DNA from: Rhodospirillales bacterium
GTDB taxonomy: Bacteria; Pseudomonadota; Alphaproteobacteria; Acetobacterales; Acetobacteraceae
Reading direction: 5' to 3'
DNA length: 64,000 nt
Assembly: GCA_947447625.1 (NCBI GenBank)
Contig: CANFKS010000001.1
Span: 53,908-117,907, forward strand
The position numbers and the translations under genes were made by a program. Positions 28,476-37,487 of this stretch are shown piece after piece. The notes under the pieces are model-generated. The model searched no databases. It worked only from the letters and a program-made list of their open reading frames with translations, and was not told the origin of the DNA. Within the stretch, counting starts at the first letter, position 1; each line of letters starts with the position of its first letter.

Positions 28476-30031
28476 ACCCCGAATTGCACAGTACCGTCGC
28501 GCTCGATCTCATGCACGAGGTCGATCTCCCACGACAGATACGCTTTCATCGCATCCTCGACGCCTGAGTTGCGATCATACGGCCGCAGATAGAAATCGAC
28601 ACAGGCCGCATCCGGCGGATTGGCCCGGTCCCGGTCGAGCGGCTGCGCCGCCGCCTCCCACGCCTTGGTCCCCCCCTGCAACACCGCCACCCGCCCCTGC
28701 GTCAGTGCCTGCGCCTCGGCCCAAGCCCAGCGCGCCTGCGCCCCGTCCGAGGACGTCAGCACCACGAGCGAGGCTTCCACGATCTGCTCCTTCAGCGCCG
28801 CCAAGCGCGTGCGCATGCCCCATTGTGCCCCCGGAATATGCCCCTCCCGGAAATCGATGCTGCGCGCCAGATCGATGATCATGGCCTGGCTCGCCGCCAG
28901 CTCCTCCACCGTGATCGGCGCAAAATCCGTCACCACCGGCGTTGCCACCCGCGGCACCGGCGCCGCCGCCAGCCCGCCATCGACAACATACACCTCGGGG
29001 TGCCCCATCTGCCGCAGCCAGGCCGCGGACATCCGCGCCCGCACCCCATCATCGTCGATCAACGCGATCCGCGCACCCCGCACTCCGATCCAGGTATCCG
29101 TCGCCTGCACCAACTGCCCCCCCGGCGCTGACACGCTGCCCGCCAGATGCCCGGCTGCGAACTCTGCGGGATCGCGCACATCCAGCACATACAGCGTCCG
29201 TTGATGATCCGCCGCCAACTGCGCCAGCCCCGCAGCATCCGTCACCTGAACACCTGAGCGATCAGCGAACGCCGTCGCCCTTGCCATTGCCACGTCCGCC
29301 GTCACCGGCCGCCCCGGCTCGAACCGCGCCGACCGTCCGCGATCGCACGTCAGGCCCGCCAGTTCCCACCCCATCGTGCCGTTGCGCAACGCCACCACCT
29401 TGTTGGGAATCCCAGCCTGCCGCAGGCTCTCCGCTCCCAGGATCGAGCGTGTGCGCCCCGCGCAATTCACCACCACCAGCGTCTGAGGGTCCGGCACAAG
29501 GTCCCCGATCCGATACGCGAGTTCCCCGCCAGGCACACTCATCCCTGTCGGGATCGACATGCGCTGGTATTCCTCCCAGGTCCGGCTATCCAACACCACC
29601 ATGTTCCGCCCGGAGTCGATCCACGCCTGCAACTCCGGCGCATCGACGCTCTGCGTGCCGAAATGATGCTCGATCCACTCTCCGAACGCCTTGGATGGCA
29701 CATTGACGCCGCTGAACAACACATTCCCCGCCGCCTCCCACGCCAGCGTCCCGCCCGCCAGCACATGGACATTGCTCGCCCCGAGCCCCACCAGATAAGC
29801 CGCCAGTCGCTCTGCCAGCCCCCGCCCGTCATCGACGCACACCACGCGCGTCGCAAGGCATGGCAACAGCACATGCACCCGCGCCTCCATCTTGGACAAC
29901 GGACACGGTACCGCCCAAAACAGATGCGACGCGCCGAACTCCCCTTCCTCGCGCGCGTCGAGGATCGCCAACTCCCCCCCATCGATGATCCAAGTCCGCA
30001 ATGCCGTCGCAGTGATGGTGGCAATGGCCAT
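28472..30031 (-). CDS. Multi-domain rhodanese-related sulfurtransferase (about four tandem rhodanese units)
   Basis: Repeated LDxR..E(F/Y)..GHLxG..P patterns; VVNCAGRTRSILG active-site-like loop. Confidence 0.88.
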   Translation of the reverse strand: MAIATITATALRTWIIDGGELAILDAREEGEFGASHLFWAVPCPLSKMEARVHVLLPCLATRVVCVDDGRGLAERLAAYLVGLGASNVHVLAGGTLAWEAAGNVLFSGVNVPSKAFGEWIEHHFGTQSVDAPELQAWIDSGRNMVVLDSRTWEEYQRMSIPTGMSVPGGELAYRIGDLVPDPQTLVVVNCAGRTRSILGAESLRQAGIPNKVVALRNGTMGWELAGLTCDRGRSARFEPGRPVTADVAMARATAFADRSGVQVTDAAGLAQLAADHQRTLYVLDVRDPAEFAAGHLAGSVSAPGGQLVQATDTWIGVRGARIALIDDDGVRARMSAAWLRQMGHPEVYVVDGGLAAAPVPRVATPVVTDFAPITVEELAASQAMIIDLARSIDFREGHIPGAQWGMRTRLAALKEQIVEASLVVLTSSDGAQARWAWAEAQALTQGRVAVLQGGTKAWEAAAQPLDRDRANPPDAACVDFYLRPYDRNSGVEDAMKAYLSWEIDLVHEIERDGTVQFGV

Positions 30032-30102
30032 GACGCGTCCTCCAAGATTTCCGGCTACTCTACCCGCCGCAAAGCCTTGGCAGCAACGCCCGCCAGGCGC
30101 AC

Positions 30103-30957
30103 ATGGACGCCATGCAAACCCCGTTCGACCGACACGCCGTCCGCCTTCACCGTGACCGCGCCGCCGCCACCACCGACGACGTAGCCGACATCCTGCGCGA
30201 TGCCGCCGACCGCCTGCTCGACCGGCTGGACGACACGACACGAACCTTCACCCGCGCACTGGACGTCGGCGGCCGCGGCATCATCACGCCCCTGCTGCGC
30301 GATCGTGGCATTGAGACTTTCGCCACCGACCTCTCCCCCGCGATGGCCGCCCGGTCCGGCGCCCTGGCCGTTGCTGCCGACGAGGAATTCCTCCCCTTTG
30401 CCCCCGGCAGATTCGACCTCATCGTCGCCAATCTCTCGCTCCATTGGGTGAACGACCTCCCCGGCGCCCTTATCCAGCTCCGCATGGCCCTCGAACCCGA
30501 CGGCATGTTCCTCGCCAGCCTCCCCGCACTTGGCACCCTGGCCGAATTGCGCACCGCGCTCACCGAAGCCGAACTCGCCCTCACCGGCGGCGCCTCGCCG
30601 CGCGTCTCCCCCTTCCCCGACCTGCGGGACTGCGCCTCCCTCCTCCAGCGCGCCGGCTTTGCCTTGCCCGTTGCCGACGCCGAGGACATCACCCTCGCCT
30701 ACGCCAACCCTCTCGCCCTCCTGCGGGACCTGCGCGCTGCAGGCGAAACCAACGCCGTCGCGCTGCGCAGCCGCCGCCCCCCGCCCCGCGCCCTCCTCCC
30801 CATGGCCCTTGGCGAACTCCCTGCCCACGAAGGCCGCCATCCCATCACACTGCGCCTCGCCATGCTGACCGGCTGGTCCCCCGCCCCCTCACAACCCCAA
30901 CCCGCCCGCCGCGGCAGCGCCACCGTCAATCTCAATGACGTATTTCGCGACGATTGA
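30103..30957 (+). CDS. Class I SAM-dependent methyltransferase (BioC/NDUFAF5-like)
   Basis: ALDVGGRGIITPLL, FDLIVANLSLHWVNDLPGAL; divergent from the rhodanese gene. Confidence 0.85.
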   Translation: MDAMQTPFDRHAVRLHRDRAAATTDDVADILRDAADRLLDRLDDTTRTFTRALDVGGRGIITPLLRDRGIETFATDLSPAMAARSGALAVAADEEFLPFAPGRFDLIVANLSLHWVNDLPGALIQLRMALEPDGMFLASLPALGTLAELRTALTEAELALTGGASPRVSPFPDLRDCASLLQRAGFALPVADAEDITLAYANPLALLRDLRAAGETNAVALRSRRPPPRALLPMALGELPAHEGRHPITLRLAMLTGWSPAPSQPQPARRGSATVNLNDVFRDD

Positions 30958-30984
30958 GCGTGTATTCGCCACAAAACCCGCTCT

Positions 30985-31016
30985 GACGCTTTGTTTGATC
31001 GCCTGATTCAGGCTCT
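30985..31016. repeat. Linker module 2 plus short GCCTGATTCAGGC palindrome, between convergent methyltransferase genes
   Basis: GACGCTTTGTTTGATCGCCTGATTCAGGCTCTA shares the GCTTTGTTTGATCGCCTGATTCA string with 26.4 kb and rc of 35.5 kb. Confidence 0.8.
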
Positions 31017-31080
31017 ATGGATGCGCCGGATCACCACGCAAATCGCCTCCACGGCCGCCTCGCGCTGGGCGAGGACGCCC

Positions 31081-31914
31081 TCACACCTTGCGCGCGATGA
31101 TCTCATAGGGCGCCAGCACGCCGCGCCCGATCGCCCCTGCCAGATTAGCGATCTTCTTCGGCCCCGTTATCCCCAAAACCAATCCCAGGCTAACCGGCGG
31201 CGCCCCACCATCGGCCTGGCGCGCCCGCTGTTGCGCAAAAAAATCCCGTGCGAAATCCCCCCGATCCCGCTCCGCCGCGATCCCGAACCCCGCCGCCGCC
31301 AGCGCCGTCCGGTAGTCGGCCGGCGTCTCGACGAAACTGGTCTGCGGCTCGCCCGACCACGGCATCGGAAACGCGATCTCTCCCTCGCCCATCCGCATCA
31401 CATCATAGATCGCGAAAAATCCGCCCTGCTTCAGCGCCTTGTGGATCGCCCCAAACACCCCCGCCTTATCAGCTATATTCATCCCCACATGCAGCAACGT
31501 CACCCCATCGAAACTGCCATCCGCGAATTCCAGCCGATCGGCATTCGCCTGCCGGAATTCAACCTGCCCGGCCATCCCCATCCGCCGCGTCAGGCTGTTC
31601 GCCACCTCCACATACTCGGGCGTGAGATCAATCCCCGTCACCCGGCACCCGAACCCCGCCATCTGCCGCGCCGGACCACCCAACCCCGACCCGACATCCA
31701 GCACCGCCATCCCCGGCTTCAACCCCAACTGCGCTGCCAACGCCTTCGTCGCTGCGGCACCGCCGACATGAAACTCATCCGCCCCCATCAGATCAGCCGG
31801 GCTCAACCGCTCCACATCCTTCCCCGCAACCGCCAGCGCCGTCAGCAGCGTCGCCTCCAGCCCGCCATGGCTATAGTGTTCGGTCAGTCGGGTCTCGACA
31901 TTCGTCACAGCCAC
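31081..31914 (-). CDS. Class I SAM-dependent methyltransferase (sarcosine/dimethylglycine or sterol MT-like)
   Basis: AVLDVGSGLGGPARQMAGFGCRVTGIDLTPEYVEVANSLTRRMG. Confidence 0.88.
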   Translation of the reverse strand: MAVTNVETRLTEHYSHGGLEATLLTALAVAGKDVERLSPADLMGADEFHVGGAAATKALAAQLGLKPGMAVLDVGSGLGGPARQMAGFGCRVTGIDLTPEYVEVANSLTRRMGMAGQVEFRQANADRLEFADGSFDGVTLLHVGMNIADKAGVFGAIHKALKQGGFFAIYDVMRMGEGEIAFPMPWSGEPQTSFVETPADYRTALAAAGFGIAAERDRGDFARDFFAQQRARQADGGAPPVSLGLVLGITGPKKIANLAGAIGRGVLAPYEIIARKV

Positions 31915-32336
31915 TTCTCCATAAAAATCAACGGATCAACGCTGTAGCCAAGCCGCTCGTAATACGCCTGCAGCGCGCCGTTCTCGGGCTCGATCAGCAG
32001 GTTGACCTTCTCGCACCCCAACGCCACCAGCCGACGCTCGACCTCCGCCATCAAGCGGTCCGCCAGGCCCTTGCCGCGCCAGTCAGACCGCACTGCAAGC
32101 CGGTTGATCCAGCCCCGCCGCCCATCATAACTGCCAAGCACCGTGCCCACCAACTCGCCGTCCTGCACCGCCAGCAGAAACAACTCAGGATCCCGCGCCA
32201 GCTTCCGCACCAATCCCTCCACCGTATCCGACCGGCTCGGATGCAACCCGCAACCATGCCACAACGAGGCCACCGCCGCGTGATCTCCGATCACGCATTC
32301 CCGCAGCACAACACCAGGGAATTTCACCTCAGACAT
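31905..32336 (-). CDS. GNAT family N-acetyltransferase
   Basis: INRLAVRSDWRGKGLADRLMAEVERRLVALGCEKVNLLIEPENGALQAYYERLGY. Confidence 0.9.
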   Translation of the reverse strand: MSEVKFPGVVLRECVIGDHAAVASLWHGCGLHPSRSDTVEGLVRKLARDPELFLLAVQDGELVGTVLGSYDGRRGWINRLAVRSDWRGKGLADRLMAEVERRLVALGCEKVNLLIEPENGALQAYYERLGYSVDPLIFMEKWL

Positions 32337-34005
32337 CGCATCCCTCGCGCCGCAACAACGCCGTCACCGCGTCGATCTCGACATCCCCCTTGGTGAACGC
32401 CCGCCCGATCCCACGCACCAGCACGAACACCAGCTTGCCGTCCCGCGCCTTCTTATCGCGCCGCATATGCCCCACCAGTTTCTCCGCCGAAAACCGACGG
32501 TTCAGATGATGCAACTCCGCCGGCAACCCGACCGCCGCAATATGCGCGATCACCCGCTCCGCCTCCCCTGGCTCGCACAACCCGAGCGAAGCCGACATCC
32601 GGAAGGCGAGCCCGATCCCCACCGCCACTGCCTCGCCATGCAATATTGCGCCGTAGCCCAGTTCAGCCTCCAGCGCATGGCCGAAAGTATGGCCGAGATT
32701 AAGCAGCGCCCGCCCGTCATTTGGCTTCTCCTCCCTCTCGTCATCGCCCACCACCTGCGCCTTGAACGCGCAGGCCCGCAAAATCGCCTCCCCCTGCGCC
32801 GTTTTATCCCCGGCAATCACCGCCGCACCGTTGGTCTCGCACCAGTTGAAAAACGCCCGATCCCCGATCAACCCTGCCTTGACGATCTCGGCATACCCCG
32901 CCCGCAACTCCCGCACCGGCAACGTCGCCAACGTCGCCGTATCGGCAATCACGATGCGCGGCTGATGGAACGCCCCCATCAAATTCTTGCCGTGACGCGT
33001 ATTGATCCCGGTCTTGCCGCCCACGCTCGAATCGACCTGGCTCAACAACGTCGTCGGAATCTGCACAAACGGCAGTCCGCGCAACGTCGTAGCCGCAGCA
33101 AACCCCGCGAGATCACCCACAACACCGCCGCCCAGCGCAATCACCGCCGTGCGCCGCTCCACCCCGGCATCGAGCAGCCCGTCCACCACATCGGCAAACG
33201 TCGCTATGCTCTTGGACGCCTCGCCCGATTTCACCGTGATCGAGGTCACCTCGAATGCCGTCTCCTCCAGCCCCTTCATCAACGTCGCCAGATGCAGCGG
33301 CCCCACCGTGTCATCGGTCACCACCACAACCCGCTTCTGCGGCAACACCGGCGCCAGCAACGCCCCCGCCCGCGCCAGCAATCCGTCGCCCACCACCACA
33401 TCGTAGTGCGTCGCCGACAATGCCAGCGACAACCGCCGCGCCGGCGCCCAGGCCGTCAACGCATCCAGCACCCGACCGGTCGTCACCTCGGGGCTCTCGT
33501 CCCCGCAATCCACCACGATATCGGCCTCGGCATAGACCGGATGGCGCTGCGTCATCAGGCGCGCCAACACCTCTTCGTGAGCCCCATCGCGCAACAACGG
33601 CCGATGCGTCCGTCCCGCCACCCGCCGCAGCAACACCGGCAAGGTCGCGCGCAACCACACTGTCACCCCCTCGCGCCGCACAGTGCCGCGCGTCTCGGCG
33701 TCCATATAAGCCCCGCCGCCGGTCGCCAGCACCAGCGGCTCCCCGGCCAGCAATCGCCGGATCACCCGCCGCTCACCGTCGCGAAACTCCTTTTCGCCGA
33801 AGCGTTCGAACAATTCGGGAATGGTACAGCCGGCAGCCAACTCGATCTCCGCGTCGGCATCGCGGAACGGCAGGCCCAGCCGCGCCGCGATCCGTCGTCC
33901 GATCGAAGTCTTGCCGGCCCCCATCAGGCCAACGAGTACGATGCTTCGCCCGTGCAGGTGATCCGGCAGGCTGAAGCTTTCCTTGAGTGCGGTGTTGCGT
34001 GTCAT
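32329..34005 (-). CDS. Fused shikimate kinase / 3-dehydroquinate synthase
   Basis: N-term LVGLMGAGKTSIGRRIAARLGLPFRDADAEIE (AroK) continuous with AroB (DSSVGGKTGINTRHGKNLMGAFHQP). Confidence 0.93.
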   Translation of the reverse strand: MTRNTALKESFSLPDHLHGRSIVLVGLMGAGKTSIGRRIAARLGLPFRDADAEIELAAGCTIPELFERFGEKEFRDGERRVIRRLLAGEPLVLATGGGAYMDAETRGTVRREGVTVWLRATLPVLLRRVAGRTHRPLLRDGAHEEVLARLMTQRHPVYAEADIVVDCGDESPEVTTGRVLDALTAWAPARRLSLALSATHYDVVVGDGLLARAGALLAPVLPQKRVVVVTDDTVGPLHLATLMKGLEETAFEVTSITVKSGEASKSIATFADVVDGLLDAGVERRTAVIALGGGVVGDLAGFAAATTLRGLPFVQIPTTLLSQVDSSVGGKTGINTRHGKNLMGAFHQPRIVIADTATLATLPVRELRAGYAEIVKAGLIGDRAFFNWCETNGAAVIAGDKTAQGEAILRACAFKAQVVGDDEREEKPNDGRALLNLGHTFGHALEAELGYGAILHGEAVAVGIGLAFRMSASLGLCEPGEAERVIAHIAAVGLPAELHHLNRRFSAEKLVGHMRRDKKARDGKLVFVLVRGIGRAFTKGDVEIDAVTALLRREGCDV

Positions 34006-34092
34006 GATGCACAAGGCTAGCACAGGCTGCCACGTCAGGGCCAAATCCGGCTCTCACTCACACCTGCAGCAGCCAAGGATGGCACAGCCTAA

Positions 34093-34239
34093 ATGCGCAA
34101 TATCGTCTGGATCGTGCTCGCACTTCTGGTTCTGGGCCTCGGCGGCGGCTTCCTCGCCCTCGGCGCTTTCCCGCCTGAGCCGAAAACGCAAACCATCCAG
34201 AAAGTCCTGCCCAACGACCGGTTCGCACCAAAACCCTGA
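34093..34239 (+). CDS. Small single-TM protein, 48 aa (absent from the supplied ORF track)
   Basis: MRNIVWIVLALLVLGLGGGFLALGAFPPEPKTQTIQKVLPNDRFAPKP*; directly upstream of xerD. Confidence 0.65.
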   Translation: MRNIVWIVLALLVLGLGGGFLALGAFPPEPKTQTIQKVLPNDRFAPKP

Positions 34240-34262
34240 GCCACGTCAGGACTCCCTTCGCA

Positions 34263-35138
34263 ATGGACCGCCACATCGAGGCCTTCCTGGAAATGCTGGC
34301 TGCCGAGCGCAACGCAGCCCGCAACACTCTCGACGCCTATGAAGCCGACCTCACCGATTTTGCCACATTCGTGACGCGCCAAGGCCACGCAGTGGCTGAA
34401 GCCGACCCGCAGACCACCCGCGCCTGGTTCGCCAACCTCTCCGCCCAGGGCTTCGCCGCCCGCTCCGCCGCCCGCAAACTCTCGGCCATCCGCCAGTTCC
34501 ACCGCTTCCTCGTCGCCGAACAAATCCGCGCCGATGACCCCACCCTCCTCCTCGATACCCCCAAACTCCCCCGGCCGCTGCCCAAATACCTGACCGAGGA
34601 TGAGGTCGACGCCCTGCTCGCCGCCGCCCGTGCCCGTCCCGCAGCAGGGGCACTGCTCGTCACCGCCGCGCTCGAAATGCTCTATGCAACAGGCCTGCGA
34701 ATCTCCGAACTCCTTGCCCTTCCCCGCATGGCGCTTGCCGGTGATGCCGCGCTGCTGATGATCAAAGGCAAAGGCGGCAAGGAACGCCTCGTCCCCCTCT
34801 CGGACGCCGCGCGCGACGCCGTCGCCACCATGCTTGCCGCCCGCACCAAGCCCAACCTTTGGCTCTTCGCAAGCCGCGGCGGCAAGGCCATCACCCGCCA
34901 GGGCTTCGCCGTCATCCTCAAACAGGTCGCGCTCGACTCCGGCATCGACCCCGAACGCGTCAGCCCCCACGTCCTGCGGCACTCCTTCGCGAGCCACATG
35001 CTCGCCCGCGGCGCCGACCTGCGCAGTCTGCAACTCCTTTTGGGCCATGCCGACATCGCCACCACACAAATCTACACCCACGTCCTGGCCGAACGCCTGC
35101 AGCGCCTGGTCGAGGCGCATCACCCCCTGGCGAACTGA
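34263..35138 (+). CDS. xerD: Tyrosine recombinase XerD
   Basis: R..HxxR..H..Y catalytic layout: YATGLRISELLAL, SPHVLRHSFASHML, LLGHADIATTQIYTHV. Confidence 0.93.
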   Translation: MDRHIEAFLEMLAAERNAARNTLDAYEADLTDFATFVTRQGHAVAEADPQTTRAWFANLSAQGFAARSAARKLSAIRQFHRFLVAEQIRADDPTLLLDTPKLPRPLPKYLTEDEVDALLAAARARPAAGALLVTAALEMLYATGLRISELLALPRMALAGDAALLMIKGKGGKERLVPLSDAARDAVATMLAARTKPNLWLFASRGGKAITRQGFAVILKQVALDSGIDPERVSPHVLRHSFASHMLARGADLRSLQLLLGHADIATTQIYTHVLAERLQRLVEAHHPLAN

Positions 35139-35461
35139 TCCCGGGGCACCGCCATAGCATCCAGCAGCAACGCCACCCCCCGATCGAACTGCGTCACCGC
35201 ATCCATCGACACACCCGGGAAGATGGCAGAAGGGAATGGGCGTCAAACCCAGCAAGGACAGGCTTACGGCCCCAACCGGATTTGAAGTCCGCCCACAGCG
35301 TCACCGCCCCGCGGCACCCCTGAGCGCGCCAGATCAACCACCGTGCCAGACCCAAGATCATCAAGCACGTGAACCCCCGCTGACTTTCCGATCTCTGCCG
35401 AAACCCGCGTCGAAATTGCCGCCGCAAACCCCTCGATCCTGTGGTTACCCGGCCAAGAATC
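35118..35461 (-). pseudogene. Decayed coding remnants, including a SelA (PLP-dependent)-like fragment
   Basis: Minus-strand frame reads YGRDSWPGNHRIEGFAAAISTRVSAEIGKSAGVHVLDDLGSGTVVDLARSGVPRGGDAVGGLQIRLGP*; a second frame reads FPGVSMDAVTQFDRGVALLLDAMAVPRDQFARG*. Confidence 0.5.
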
Positions 35462-35478
35462 TCTCCCATACCCCAGAG

Positions 35479-35575
35479 CCTGATGATTTTTGGCGGAATC
35501 GCCAAAAAGTCTGAATCAGGCGATAAAACAAAGAGCGAGATCGGGATGCCTTCGCAATCAGAAGGCATCCCGATC
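35479..35575. repeat. Composite element: module 3 (imperfect) - linker 2 (rc) - module 1 palindrome
   Basis: GCCTGATGATTTTTGGCG/GAAT/CGCCAAAAA..ATCAGGCGATAAAACAAAGAGC then GATCGGGATGCCTTC/GCAATCA/GAAGGCATCCCGATC. Confidence 0.93.
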
Positions 35576-35592
35576 CAGGCCACTCCACACCG

Positions 35593-36486
35593 TCATCGTT
35601 GCTCATGCCGTCGCCGCGTCTGCGTCCACCCCAAGGCCAGACCGGCCGCCACAATGACCCCCGCCCCAAACCAGGTCCACCCATCCGGCAAATCCCCGAA
35701 CACCAGATATCCCACCAGCACAGAGCCGATGAGCTGGAAATACTGAAATGGCGAAACCAGGTTCGCCGGCGCCAACTGCAACGCCCGCGCCACGCAATAA
35801 TGCCCTGCCGCCCCCAACACCCCCATCGCACAAAACAACGTGAGGTCGAACCCGCTCACTGGCGTCTTCCACACAAACGGCATCGCCGCGATCATCACGA
35901 ACGCCCCAACCGTCGAACTGTAGAACGCCGAGGTCGCCGGCGAATCCACTGTCGAAACCCGTCGCGTGAGGATCTGATACACCCCATAGAACGTCGAATT
36001 CGCCACCACGAACAACGACGCCCAATGAAACAACGCGCTCCCTGGGCGGATTACAATCAACACCCCAACGAACCCCACCGCCAGCAACACCAGGCGCACC
36101 TTCGTCGTCCGTTCTCCCAGCATCGGCCACGCCAGCAACGCCACAACCAGCGGCCCCGTCATCGATATCGATGACGCTTGTGCGATCGGGATAAAACTGA
36201 TCGCAAAAAAGAAGCATAAATTCGATAAAAACAGCATCGATGACCGAAACACCTGCAGCATCGGTCTCTTTGTTTTCAAAAATGCCACGCCATATTTGGG
36301 CAGGAACGCCATCATCAGAAACAACACATGGCCGAATGCCCGCGCCCAGGAAATCTGGACCGAATTATAATGCGCGCCCAGCAACTTCGCGGCCCCGTTC
36401 ATCACCGGGAACACCAGGCCCGACCCGCACATGAACAACACCCCGGTCAGCAACCGCCGATCAAGCGCACGCAACACGCCCATCAT
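35593..36486 (-). CDS. DMT superfamily (EamA) transporter
   Basis: Ten hydrophobic segments, two EamA-like halves (MSGPLVVALLAWPMLGERTTKVR-like motif in half 1). Confidence 0.9.
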   Translation of the reverse strand: MMGVLRALDRRLLTGVLFMCGSGLVFPVMNGAAKLLGAHYNSVQISWARAFGHVLFLMMAFLPKYGVAFLKTKRPMLQVFRSSMLFLSNLCFFFAISFIPIAQASSISMTGPLVVALLAWPMLGERTTKVRLVLLAVGFVGVLIVIRPGSALFHWASLFVVANSTFYGVYQILTRRVSTVDSPATSAFYSSTVGAFVMIAAMPFVWKTPVSGFDLTLFCAMGVLGAAGHYCVARALQLAPANLVSPFQYFQLIGSVLVGYLVFGDLPDGWTWFGAGVIVAAGLALGWTQTRRRHEQR

Positions 36487-37487
36487 GCGCGTGGCGCCGC
36501 CGCTCGCGACAACCGGTCGTTGATCGCCAACCCCAACCCCTCCATCGGCACCGGCATCACCGCGATCCGCGACATCCCCGTGCCGTTCGCATCGAGCCAC
36601 CGCAGCCCGGCGAACAAATTCGCTGCCGCCTCCGTCAGGTCTCCCGCCGCACTCAACTGGAACACCACGCCCGCGCCAGCCAGCGGCACCCCGAACGCCA
36701 ACAAACCCTCATCCGCCGCGACCGTTACCGCCCCCAGCCGCACCTCCAACCCGGGCGCATAATGCGAGGCCAACAGCCCGGGCGATTTCAGCGCCCCACG
36801 CGACGGAAACCCCGGGGACGACGGCCCAATCGGCGCCCCCACCGCAATCTCGCCCACCACCGCCTCGATCGCCTCGCGCGTCACCCCCCCCGGCCGGAGC
36901 AACACCGGCCGCGCCCCACTCACATCCAGCACCGTCGATTCAACCCCGACCCGACAAGGCCCGCTATCCAGCACCGCCGCAATCCGCCCACCGAGTTCAT
37001 GCATCACATGCAGCGCCGTCGTCGGGCTCACCTGGCCCGACCGATTGGCCGACGGCCCCGCCACCGGCCGGCCCACCGCGCGCAGCAGCGCCTGTGCCCC
37101 CGCATGGGCCGGCACCCGCACCGCCAATGTGTCCAGCCCCGCCCCCGCCAGCAGCGCCACCGGGCACGCCGGGCGGCGCGGCAACACCATCGTCAGTGCC
37201 CCAGGCCAGAATGCCGCCGCCAGCACCCGCGCCGCCTCATTGGCCTCGACATCGGCGAACGCCGCCGCCGCATCGGGATAATGGCAAATCAACGGGTTGA
37301 ACCGAGGCCGCCCCTTGGCCACAAAAATCCCCGCCACTGCCCTTGCATCCGTTGCATCCCCGCCCAGCCCGTAGACCGTCTCGGTCCCGAACGCGACAAG
37401 CGCCCCGCCGCGCAACAACGCCGCCGCCCGCACCCTCCCCGCCTCATCGTCGAGCAGCAGTTCCGTCACAGAATGCTGACCTGTCAC
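36483..37487 (-). CDS. L-threonylcarbamoyladenylate synthase (Sua5/TsaC family)
   Basis: VAFGTETVYGLGGDATDARAVAGIFVAKGRPRFNPLICHY; GTG start overlaps upstream stop (GTGA). Confidence 0.93.
   Translation of the reverse strand: MTGQHSVTELLLDDEAGRVRAAALLRGGALVAFGTETVYGLGGDATDARAVAGIFVAKGRPRFNPLICHYPDAAAAFADVEANEAARVLAAAFWPGALTMVLPRRPACPVALLAGAGLDTLAVRVPAHAGAQALLRAVGRPVAGPSANRSGQVSPTTALHVMHELGGRIAAVLDSGPCRVGVESTVLDVSGARPVLLRPGGVTREAIEAVVGEIAVGAPIGPSSPGFPSRGALKSPGLLASHYAPGLEVRLGAVTVAADEGLLAFGVPLAGAGVVFQLSAAGDLTEAAANLFAGLRWLDANGTGMSRIAVMPVPMEGLGLAINDRLSRAAAPRA

Noticed and set aside
34263-35138. Phage or integron integrase
   Set aside because: Sequence and neighbourhood (aroKB) match housekeeping XerD; no att-like repeats, tRNA or phage genes nearby.
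34089-35255. 388-aa antisense ORF over xerD
   Set aside because: High-GC shadow frame; xerD on the + strand has clear catalytic motifs and covers the same bases.
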